From: Paenibacillus sp. SY21-1
GTDB taxonomy: Bacteria; Bacillota; Bacilli; Paenibacillales; Paenibacillaceae
Reading direction: 5' to 3'
Length of the DNA: 64,000 bases
Assembly: GCF_005222705.1 (NCBI RefSeq)
Contig: NZ_STGF01000006.1
Coordinates: 1-64,000, forward strand
Positions 36,465 to 43,723 of the stretch are shown one piece after another; positions within the stretch are counted from its first letter, which is position 1; every line of letters begins with the position of its first letter. The position numbers and the translations under genes were made by a program. The notes under the pieces were generated by a model. It worked only from the letters and a program-made list of their open reading frames with translations, ran no database searches and was not told the DNA's origin.

Positions 36465-36892
36465 AAGATATCTCCTAACCTATTAACTATTCTCTGAAAC
36501 TATTTTTGTTAAATGTCGATTTTGCTCATGTTCCTATTGACTACGACATGGTTGCTTGAACGATGATCAATGCCAAAACGTTTACATAGGAATGCCGTCC
36601 TTCCGCCGTGGATTTAAATGCTACTGATGATGTGTATTCAACAGCTGTCTATAATTTACACAAGAAATAGGCAGGAGAACAAGATGCAGAACTCGTTAAT
36701 TTATCCGAATTTGTTGTTTAATTAACAGTTTGGCTTAAATTGACGATTAACTTGGGGCGGGGAGGAGGCAAGAGGTGTGGAATGGGGTGCAGAGGCTAAT
36801 GAACCTGTACAACGATGGCCAACGTCGCACAGGTATTTGGAACGTCTATCCATATACATTTAATCCAGGGGAAACAATCGGTAGGCTACACC
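36465..36892. other. intergenic region without a recognisable gene
   Basis: A 428-base gap. A TATAAT at 36650-36655 and AGGAGAAC before an ATG at 36684 begin a 13-codon frame (MQNSLIYPNLL) that stops at once, perhaps a dead gene start. ATGTCG/CGACAT arms around 36513-36550 could be a loose dyad near the exporter promoter. Nothing else supported. Confidence 0.4.
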
Positions 36893-37546
36893 TTAGAATT
36901 TGTCGGGAAACTGTTTGACAATGCCCTCCGTCAGCATATCTGCGAGGTGAATCATATGAGTCTCATTTTTGTCGGTTACTGCAATGCTCGCTTTCCAATC
37001 TTTCTTGATGTAGTCTTGAACCAATTCCGTAATGTACTGAAGATGGGTATACAGCATTTCTTGAAGAGCTTTAAATGACCAGTTCGGATTGGCGGAGCTT
37101 AAAAAGGCGGCTATAGCATCGGCGTTTTTATGCCATTGCGCCTCCAGCTTTTTTACTTCTGCCGAATTGTTCGCTTTGGCGGCCGCTACAATGCTGCCCG
37201 CGATCGTAATATGTTCTCTGAGAAGGTCGGCAAGCTGGTTGCCGGCAGCTTCTCCGTAATAGGGCTTAATTACATTTCCGATGTCTTGCTGGTTTTGCAA
37301 CAGCCGGTCCAATACATCCTTCTGATCGTTAAGATTGGATAGTGCGCTGACGATATAGCTTCTCGTCCACAGTGTATGGTTGATCCATACGTTTTGCATA
37401 TCCGTTTTTAGTTGAACCATTTTAGGGCTAATGCAGCTATTCCCCTGCTCTGCGCTTGCTTGTACGGGAGCTGCCGCAGTCATTCCGCTGAAAACAAGAG
37501 TGACGGTTAACAACAAAGCTAACAACCATTTGGATTTCACATTCAT
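36893..37546 (-). CDS. secreted helical protein of unknown function
   Basis: A 217-residue exported protein: signal peptide to about residue 32 (TAAAPVQASA), then an almost wholly helical body with heptad-like spacing and many Trp/His residues (MQNVWINHTLWTRSY, LREHITIAGSIVAAAKANN, LEAQWHKNADAIAAFL). It resembles small secreted Bacillales proteins that databases sometimes mislabel acetylglutamate kinase; there is no kinase motif here. AGAAGGG precedes the ATG. Possibly a four-helix bundle with metal or ligand binding, but this is a guess. Confidence 0.75.
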   Translation of the reverse strand: MNVKSKWLLALLLTVTLVFSGMTAAAPVQASAEQGNSCISPKMVQLKTDMQNVWINHTLWTRSYIVSALSNLNDQKDVLDRLLQNQQDIGNVIKPYYGEAAGNQLADLLREHITIAGSIVAAAKANNSAEVKKLEAQWHKNADAIAAFLSSANPNWSFKALQEMLYTHLQYITELVQDYIKKDWKASIAVTDKNETHMIHLADMLTEGIVKQFPDKF

Positions 37547-37708
37547 CTACCCTTCTGTACGTTTTGAATTGGCCTGGCTTTAGTGTGGTTGGAAAAAATC
37601 AGATTTATACAGAGGGCGATCGAATGAAACCCTTGCTTAGATTAGCTTAATTGTCGGGATAGATAGCAGCATATTGATGGTTCCACAAAACAGAGAAGTC
37701 TATGATGA

Positions 37709-37723
37709 ATGTAAGCGTTTAAT
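37709..37723 (+). promoter_or_regulatory. putative CcpA catabolite-response element
   Basis: ATGTAAGCGTTTAAT matches the cre consensus WTGNAANCGNWNNCW at all fixed positions but one. It lies 23 bases before the GH30 start, where CcpA binding would block transcription when preferred sugars are present. Confidence 0.45.
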
Positions 37724-37746
37724 CTAATCGTGAAATGAGGACTGAC

Positions 37747-39264
37747 ATGACGGCGGACTTTGCGGCATTCAAGAAGTTGGATTTCACCGAGCTGGCAACC
37801 ATTGATCCTGGCAAGAGGCGCCAGACGATTGATGGCTGGGGAACCAATCTGGTCTGGTGGGCTGAAGAGGTTGGCAAATGGGATGAGCCTGCAAGAAGAG
37901 AAATTATGGATCTGGTTTTTGGCGAGGAAGGCTTAAATCTCAACATTGTGCGTTATAACTTCGGAGGCAGCTCCACCAATCCCGACATCGACAGCAGCAT
38001 GCATCCCGCCCGCAAAATGCTGGGGAGAGCTGTCGGCTATGACGAAGAGGCGAAGCAAATTATTTATGATCATAGCAATGTCGATTGTGGTCAAGCGTGG
38101 CTGATCAAGGATCTGATCGCCCATTATGATGTCCATTATATGGAGGCCCAAGTCAATTCGCCGCCATGGTGGATGACGATCAGCGGGAGCGCGGCAGGCC
38201 ATGTGGATGGCTTCGAGGAAAACTTGGCGCCGGATAATTATGATCTTTTTGTAAGCTATCTTACAGAGATGCTGAAGCATTTCCGTGATCAGGAGGGCGT
38301 TGCATTTGATCATATCAATCCGTTTAACGAACCGGTGTCCGGCTATTGGAAACAGGGCGGAAGCCAGGAAGGGGCATATTTCAGTCCCAAAGTTCAGCAG
38401 ATTATTTTGAAGAAGCTGTGGTATAGGCTGCAGGAGGAAGGCTTGCAAACCAAAATCGTTGTATCCGATGAGACAAGCATTGATCAAGCCATTACTACGT
38501 ATCAGTCCTTAGATGAAGAGACGAGAGCGATGATTGGCCGGATACAGACACATACGTATGGTGGCGTGCAACGCGAGCAGCTGCGCGACCTTTCAACCGC
38601 TGAGAAGAAGCCGCTATGGATGTCCGAGGTAAGTACAGGCCAGCTGCCGTTCAGCGAGAACGAGATGGCTCCCGCTATTCCGCTCGCCCAGCTTATCATC
38701 CGTGATCTGCAAGATATGGCTGTGCAGGCTTGGGTCGTTTGGCAGGCTGTCGAAGATCGCGTGGAAAACTTTGTGAGCTTGCACAAGGGACCCGACTACT
38801 TGAAGCCATGGGACGTGCCGCAAAGCTGGGGACTTATCAATGGCGATTATTCGAATCTGGATTTGTCGGGCGAATACGGCCCGGCTTATGTTTTCAAGAG
38901 GGGACAATACGTTATGACGAAGCAATATTACGTCATGAAGCAATTCAGTTATTTTATCAGACCAGGGTATGTCATCATTGAGTCAGGCAGTCGTGATGTA
39001 GTTGCAGCCCTAGGTCCGGATAGCCGGCTGATTCTTGTCGTCCCCAACTTTACGGAGGAAGAGACAAGCATAACATTTAGTTTGGAACATTTTGATACCG
39101 CTAACGCAATCGTGCAAACGTATCGGACTTCGGATACGGAGGCCTTTGCCCGACTCGCCGATTCCGATATCCAGTCGGCGCGGCTTGTGGTGAGGCTGCC
39201 CGCGAAGTCATTAACGACCTATAGCATCCATCAAGCTATTAGTAAGGAAGAGCTGGGAAATTGA
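37747..39264 (+). CDS. GH30-family glycoside hydrolase, intracellular
   Basis: A 505-residue enzyme with a GH30 (clan GH-A) barrel plus C-terminal beta side domain. QTIDGWGTNLVWWAE opens the barrel; the acid/base Glu is in NPFNEP and the nucleophile Glu in LWMSEVSTG. There is no signal peptide, so it acts on imported oligosaccharides. GH30 enzymes include xylanases, glucosylceramidases and beta-1,6-galactanases; this one resembles the galactanase-like members, but specificity is open. The ATG at 37747 has GAGG 6 bases upstream; an ATG at 37735 overlaps that site. Confidence 0.88.
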   Translation: MTADFAAFKKLDFTELATIDPGKRRQTIDGWGTNLVWWAEEVGKWDEPARREIMDLVFGEEGLNLNIVRYNFGGSSTNPDIDSSMHPARKMLGRAVGYDEEAKQIIYDHSNVDCGQAWLIKDLIAHYDVHYMEAQVNSPPWWMTISGSAAGHVDGFEENLAPDNYDLFVSYLTEMLKHFRDQEGVAFDHINPFNEPVSGYWKQGGSQEGAYFSPKVQQIILKKLWYRLQEEGLQTKIVVSDETSIDQAITTYQSLDEETRAMIGRIQTHTYGGVQREQLRDLSTAEKKPLWMSEVSTGQLPFSENEMAPAIPLAQLIIRDLQDMAVQAWVVWQAVEDRVENFVSLHKGPDYLKPWDVPQSWGLINGDYSNLDLSGEYGPAYVFKRGQYVMTKQYYVMKQFSYFIRPGYVIIESGSRDVVAALGPDSRLILVVPNFTEEETSITFSLEHFDTANAIVQTYRTSDTEAFARLADSDIQSARLVVRLPAKSLTTYSIHQAISKEELGN

Positions 39265-39274
39265 AGGAATCAAT

Positions 39275-39308
39275 CGCTGCCTCGAAGATACGATCCTTTG
39301 GGGCAGCG
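39275..39308. terminator. possible terminator hairpin between convergent glycosidase genes
   Basis: CGCTGCC and GGCAGCG pair across about 20 bases. No T-run follows on the plus strand, so efficiency is doubtful. Confidence 0.4.
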
Positions 39309-39346
39309 TTGAGACCCAGTCATTCCAATCATTTGTTGTTAGAGCT

Positions 39347-40837
39347 TTAACGGTATTCGCATTTGAATGCCGTGAACTCCGCAGACGAATCTTTACCGTA
39401 GGCGTACAAACCGATGAGCACCCCTGTAAAGCCGCCGGCAACCTCTGATGAGAGGTATCTGGTTTGGGCCGTTCCGAGCGAATACTCCTTGCCGTCTTTT
39501 TGGAGCAGGAAGGTATAACGCTCTTGATTTGCCTGAATAACTAGCGTAGCCTGATTGCCTGCTCCCAAGCTTTCCTCGGCTTCAACGGATTTGATATCGC
39601 CGACATTCAACCGTTTGACAACCTTATATTCGTTCCCGGCCTTGCGGATGGCCAGATCGTAATGGTGATTTTCGTCCATGTAAAGAGTAAGGCCAGCCTC
39701 TCCGTCCGTTAACGTTACTTCGCAGGAGATAACGGTATGAAAGTCCTTTTGGCGAATGCCGATAAAAGTGGGTGACAAAGCCGCATCCAGCGATACTTCC
39801 GTCCCTTTAAGCGTAAGCTTATCGCCTGCAAGCTCATAATGCTCGGCATTAGGATGACGCAGGTAACACCAGTCCAGCTCCCAGTCCGTATTCTCGAACG
39901 TATCGATCGTTTTCTCCGCTTGTACGATTGCGTCCGACATTCGATCCGTTTCGAAGCTGATCAGAGCGGTGCCATTATGTCCGGCTGTAAACCAGCCATC
40001 TTCACCGAATGTAACCGGGGTGAGAAACACCTCTCGTCCCAAGTGGTGGTAAGTCAGCCATCTGCCAATTTGACGGAAGCCCAAATGCAGCATCCACCAA
40101 TGTCCGTTCTCATCCTGAACCAAATCTCCGTGTCCAGTTCCCTGAAGCTCGTAACCGCCTAAATTGCGATTCGTCAGTACGGGATTGTGGGCATAAGCCT
40201 CGAATGGCCCGGAAGGAGAATCGCCTCTGGCATAGGTGACCATATGCCCGTACTCCGTTCCGCCCTCGGAAACCATTAGATAATACTCCCCATAAATTTT
40301 ATACAGATGCGGGCTTTCCAAATAGCGACCGCCTGTCCCGTTCCAGATTTTGCGTCCCGGAGTCAGCTTGCGTCCGGTGTCGATATCGATTTGGCACTGA
40401 ATAATGCCTCCAACACCGTTTTCGTCTGTGCCGTTGCTCATGAAATACGTCTTTCCGTCCTCGAAATACAAATCGGGATCGATACCGCCTTGATCCACAT
40501 AGACGGGGTCCGACCATTCGCCGTAAATATCGTCCGTCCAGACATAGAAATTTTGACGGGTCGTGTCATTGGTCGTTGTCATATAGAATCGACCGTTGTT
40601 ATGACGAATCGTCGGGGCAAACACGCCGCCGGAGCTGTTGACCGTTGCCAGCTGGACTTGGCTTGTGCGGGTCAGACAATGCCCGATTTGCGTCCAATTA
40701 ATCAAATCCTTGCTCTCAAAAAGCGGGACGCCGGGGAAAAACTGAAAGGAGCTGCATACGAGATAATACGTGCCGCCTACTTTACATACGCTGGGGTCGG
40801 GATAGAACCCTTTAATAACGGGATTATTGTATTTCAT
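39347..40837 (-). CDS. GH43 beta-xylosidase / arabinofuranosidase
   Basis: A 496-residue cytoplasmic enzyme. The five-blade propeller starts NPVIKGFYPDPSV with the base Asp; the pKa-tuning Asp is in GGIDPDLYF and the acid Glu in YLESPHLYK. A C-terminal beta-sandwich (from about 320) of the XynB type follows. It releases xylose or arabinose from short oligosaccharides. GAGGTGGA lies 8 bases before the ATG at 40837; upstream ATGs in frame lack a site. It is convergent with GH30 and divergent from an ArsR-type regulator. Confidence 0.92.
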   Translation of the reverse strand: MKYNNPVIKGFYPDPSVCKVGGTYYLVCSSFQFFPGVPLFESKDLINWTQIGHCLTRTSQVQLATVNSSGGVFAPTIRHNNGRFYMTTTNDTTRQNFYVWTDDIYGEWSDPVYVDQGGIDPDLYFEDGKTYFMSNGTDENGVGGIIQCQIDIDTGRKLTPGRKIWNGTGGRYLESPHLYKIYGEYYLMVSEGGTEYGHMVTYARGDSPSGPFEAYAHNPVLTNRNLGGYELQGTGHGDLVQDENGHWWMLHLGFRQIGRWLTYHHLGREVFLTPVTFGEDGWFTAGHNGTALISFETDRMSDAIVQAEKTIDTFENTDWELDWCYLRHPNAEHYELAGDKLTLKGTEVSLDAALSPTFIGIRQKDFHTVISCEVTLTDGEAGLTLYMDENHHYDLAIRKAGNEYKVVKRLNVGDIKSVEAEESLGAGNQATLVIQANQERYTFLLQKDGKEYSLGTAQTRYLSSEVAGGFTGVLIGLYAYGKDSSAEFTAFKCEYR

Positions 40838-40938
40838 ATTGAAAATCCACCTCGCTAAATTCACATTTGTCATCATTCAATGCATCTGCATTATAAAAAA
40901 TTAAACAATATACCTCGTTTATTTACAATGATATAGAC

Positions 40939-40950
40939 TTGCCGCGGCAA
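40939..40950. promoter_or_regulatory. perfect 12-bp palindrome, candidate operator between GH43 and its regulator
   Basis: TTGCCGCGGCAA is a perfect, GC-rich palindrome in an otherwise AT-rich 173-base divergent promoter region. A dimeric winged-helix regulator such as the adjacent ArsR-type protein could bind here and control both genes. Confidence 0.45.
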
Positions 40951-41010
40951 TGAAAATTCGTTAAATTAACATAAATGGCATTTCAATAAACGGAGCCAGG
41001 TGGTAATCGA

Positions 41011-41940
41011 ATGATAAAAGCAAACGGGGATTCGAAATACATGCAGCTATATGAAGCGCTCGCCAGCGAAGTGCGGTGGACAATTATGGAGCTCGTATCC
41101 GGCTCCGAAATGAACGTAAAGGATATTGCAGAGAGGCTGCAGCTTAGCCCATCCATCGTCACGATGCACATTCGGAAACTGGAGGAGGCCGATCTCGTCG
41201 GCAGCCGCAGAATTCGGTTGAACGGCGGTACGCATAAAATGTGTTTTTTAAAGCAAAAATCAATCGAGATCGAGCTGCCTGCGGCGGGCTCTGCCCGTGA
41301 TTTGCTCAAGGAGCAGACGATTTCGGTCGGCCACTATACGGCTTTTGAAGTATACCCGACCTGCGGGCTGGGCACGCCCGAGAAGGAAATCGGCGTATGG
41401 GACGATCCGCGCTACTTTCTTGATCCTGAGCGTGTTCACGCGGCTATTCTATGGTTCGGCAGGGGGTATGTGGAATATAAAACGCCTAATTATTGGCCTC
41501 CCTCGACGACGGCGGACGCGATTGAAATTTCAATGGAAATCGCTTCGGAGGCGCCGGGCTTGAGAGATTATTGGCCATCGGATATTACCTTTGCGTTTAA
41601 CGGAGTGCGGCTTGGAACCTGGACCAGTCCCGCAGACTTCGGAAGAGCTGCGCGCGGGAAATATACGCCTTCGTGGTGGCATAGGAATGTGAACCAATAC
41701 GGATTGCTGAAAACGATTCGAATCGATTCAAAGGGAACCTACATGGACGGAGAGTGGCTGTCTGGTATTGCGATCAAGGATGTCAAGCTCGAGGAGCTGT
41801 TCTGGACGCTTCGTTTTTCCGTGGAGGAGGATGCCGAGCATATCGGCGGCTTGACGCTGTATGGAGCGGGCTTTGGAAATCACAATCAGGATATCGTCAT
41901 TCGCACGATTCAGAAAGAGGTGCCCGTGTATGAGCAGTAG
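41011..41940 (+). CDS. ArsR-type transcriptional regulator with large C-terminal domain
   Basis: A 309-residue protein. The first 85 residues are an ArsR-like winged helix (LASEVRWTIMELVSGSEMNVKDIAERLQLSPSIVTMHIRKLEEADLV). The remaining 220 residues are an aromatic-rich beta domain (NYWPPSTT, DYWPSDITFAFNG, YTPSWWHRNVNQYG), much larger than in metal-sensing ArsR proteins and without metal-binding cysteines. Given the divergent GH43 gene, this domain may sense a sugar. Such long ArsR proteins occur next to carbohydrate genes in Paenibacillus. Confidence 0.82.
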   Translation: MIKANGDSKYMQLYEALASEVRWTIMELVSGSEMNVKDIAERLQLSPSIVTMHIRKLEEADLVGSRRIRLNGGTHKMCFLKQKSIEIELPAAGSARDLLKEQTISVGHYTAFEVYPTCGLGTPEKEIGVWDDPRYFLDPERVHAAILWFGRGYVEYKTPNYWPPSTTADAIEISMEIASEAPGLRDYWPSDITFAFNGVRLGTWTSPADFGRAARGKYTPSWWHRNVNQYGLLKTIRIDSKGTYMDGEWLSGIAIKDVKLEELFWTLRFSVEEDAEHIGGLTLYGAGFGNHNQDIVIRTIQKEVPVYEQ

Positions 41941-42030
41941 CATGCCGACCTGAGCATAATCGGCGGGCTTGACGGAAAGGCATGGCGATAGACGATATAG
42001 ACGGATGGGAAGAAAAAAGAACGCTGAATC

Positions 42031-42059
42031 TTGACAAGAATCGACGATGAACTTATGAT
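42031..42059 (+). promoter_or_regulatory. sigma-A promoter upstream of the FMN riboswitch
   Basis: Perfect -35 TTGACA (42031-42036), 17-base spacer and TATGAT (42054-42059). The transcript would begin about 110 bases before the riboswitch. No gene lies between 41941 and the riboswitch. Confidence 0.7.
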
Positions 42060-42176
42060 TAGAAAATAAAATAGCCACTTACTTTTTTATCGTGTGCGAT
42101 GGCAGTCCGATTTCCGTCACAAGATTAAGAGATATAGTGGGCGTATCCATGAATTTCAACAACATTTCAGCATACT

Positions 42177-42315
42177 GATCTTCGGGGCAGGTGAAATTCC
42201 TGACCGGCGGTGACGCTGCAAAGCGAAGCCCGCGACTCTCTGAGCCGACAAACGGCACGGGGACTGACTTGGTGAGAATCCAAGGCCGACGGTAAAGTCC
42301 GGATGGGAGAAGATC
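42177..42315 (+). ncRNA. FMN riboswitch (RFN element)
   Basis: The conserved blocks are all present in order: GATCTTCGGGGCAGG closing strand, GTGAAATTCCTGACCGGCGG, AGCCCGCGA, GACTTGGTGAGAATCCAA, GCCGACGGTAAAGTCCGG, and the return strand ATGGGAGAAGATC. This is the RNA that binds flavin mononucleotide and shuts off flavin synthesis or uptake genes. It is followed by a terminator (42355-42392) and then an EamA transporter gene. Confidence 0.97.
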
Positions 42316-42354
42316 GCCATTTCAGAATATGCGTTTTGCATGTTTTATTTGGCT

Positions 42355-42392
42355 AGCCCCGTTTCGCGTTTATTTGCGAAGCGGGGCTTTTC
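42355..42392 (+). terminator. terminator of the FMN riboswitch expression platform
   Basis: AGCCCCGTTTCGC and GCGAAGCGGGGCT pair (one mismatch) and run into TTTTC. It sits between the aptamer and the gene, so FMN binding should stop transcription here. Confidence 0.88.
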
Positions 42393-42458
42393 TTAAGCAA
42401 CTCCAAATCAAGTCATATCATCCCTGAAGGTTGGATGCGCGACAAGGAGCATTCAACA

Positions 42459-43433
42459 ATGAGCAACCTGACGTCACTATCCCTGTTCAAAAATCAAGCG
42501 ATCAAACCCGCATTTTGGTTTGTCGTGCTGGGCTCTGCCTTATGGGGAGTCGATCCGCTATTTCGCATGCTTTTGCTTGACTACCTTACCTCAACCCAAA
42601 TCGCCCTGCTGGAGCATGTGATTCTGGTGTTGTTTATGGCTCCCGTTTTGTGGAAGCATCGGCAGCAGCTTCGCAAGCTCAAGCTTACTCATCTCGGCGC
42701 GCTGCTGTTCGTCTCATGGGGCGGCTCCGCGCTTGCGACGGTTCTGTTCACGCAGGGTCTCGCCACTGGCGATTTGAACTCGGTGCTGCTGCTGCAAAAG
42801 CTTCAGCCCTTGTTCGCCATCCTGATGGCCAGATGGCTGCTGAAGGAGCGATTGCCCAAGTCGTTCGGCATGCTGTTCGTCATTGCGATTGGCGGCACCT
42901 ATTTGCTGACGTTTGGATGGAAACCGCCGTTTTCCAATTTCAGCGAAATGCTGCAGGCAGGCAGCCTGATGTCGATTGGAGCGGCGCTGCTTTGGGGCGG
43001 CTCCACCGTCATGGGGCGGTACCTGCTTGGCGCCGTCAACTATGAGACTGTAACGTCGTTGCGCTTTATCCTTGCGCTTCCGCTGCTGCTTGCGCTGACG
43101 CTTGGGGAACGACAACTATGGAATCTCCCCGGCGAAGCAAGCGGCATGGCTTTAATTGGCCTGAACCTGCTGCTGCAGGCGCTGCTGCCCGGATTGCTTA
43201 GTTTGCTGCTGTATTACAAAGGCTTAAGCGCCATCAAGGCTTCCTATGCGACACTGGCGGAGCTAAGCTTTCCGATGGTCGGCGTTCTGATTAATTTTGT
43301 CGTTTTCCAGCAGGCTGTTACCTTTACGCAAATTGTAGGCTTTATCCTGATCTGGACTACCCTGCTCGTCATATCGCGGCAGCAAGAACGACCCGCCCAG
43401 CCGGAAGGCAACGTCAGGCCTGCGGCGGTCTAA
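42459..43433 (+). CDS. EamA/DMT-family transporter under FMN control, candidate flavin transporter
   Basis: A 324-residue membrane protein with about ten helices in two EamA repeats (FWFVVLGSALWGVDPLF and SIGAALLWGGSTVMGRY open them). AAGGAG lies 9 bases before the ATG at 42459; an ATG at 42435 has no site. Because an FMN riboswitch and terminator directly precede it, its substrate is likely riboflavin or a related flavin. RibN of Rhizobium is a precedent for an EamA protein carrying riboflavin. The family also exports amino acids and other metabolites, so transport direction is not settled. Confidence 0.88.
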   Translation: MSNLTSLSLFKNQAIKPAFWFVVLGSALWGVDPLFRMLLLDYLTSTQIALLEHVILVLFMAPVLWKHRQQLRKLKLTHLGALLFVSWGGSALATVLFTQGLATGDLNSVLLLQKLQPLFAILMARWLLKERLPKSFGMLFVIAIGGTYLLTFGWKPPFSNFSEMLQAGSLMSIGAALLWGGSTVMGRYLLGAVNYETVTSLRFILALPLLLALTLGERQLWNLPGEASGMALIGLNLLLQALLPGLLSLLLYYKGLSAIKASYATLAELSFPMVGVLINFVVFQQAVTFTQIVGFILIWTTLLVISRQQERPAQPEGNVRPAAV

Positions 43434-43461
43434 CCAAATATCGATAGCTCCATCCAAGAAG

Positions 43462-43493
43462 ACAGCCCTATTGAGCGATAAGGCTGTTTTTTT
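43462..43493 (+). terminator. intrinsic terminator
   Basis: ACAGCC and GGCTGT stem, followed by a run of seven T. Confidence 0.87.
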
Positions 43494-43650
43494 GTTAGGT
43501 ATAGCAGCGTACCGATTTTGCTACATTAAGGTAGGGTTCGACCAAGAAACAGAGGTTAGCGGAAGAACCCTTTGCAGCGCAGCTTCCCAACTGAGTTGAA
43601 GTCAGGCGCTTTTCCATGCTTTGAGTCTACGTTCGCATAGTTGATAAAAA

Positions 43651-43679
43651 TTGACGATCAAACAGCCTTGATCTATAAT
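43651..43679 (+). promoter_or_regulatory. sigma-A promoter of the metal ATPase gene
   Basis: TTGACG (43651-43656), 17-base spacer and perfect TATAAT (43674-43679). Transcription should start near 43686, inside the dyad described next. Confidence 0.75.
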
Positions 43680-43685
43680 CAACAC

Positions 43686-43701
43686 ATGAACAGATATTCA
43701 T
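43686..43701. promoter_or_regulatory. candidate ArsR/SmtB-type operator over the start site
   Basis: ATGAA-N6-TTCAT is an imperfect dyad like those bound by CadC, ZiaR and related metal sensors. It covers the predicted transcription start of the P-type ATPase. No metal-sensing ArsR gene is adjacent, so the regulator would be encoded elsewhere. Confidence 0.5.
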
Positions 43702-43723
43702 ATATTGATCGGTGGTGTTCTGA

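Noticed and set aside
36684..36725. 13-codon frame with a good ribosome-binding site
   Set aside because: Too short to call a gene and not recognisable; may be a dead gene start.
36893..37546. Acetylglutamate kinase as a name for the secreted helical protein
   Set aside because: No nucleotide-binding or kinase motif; the protein has a signal peptide and an all-helical body.
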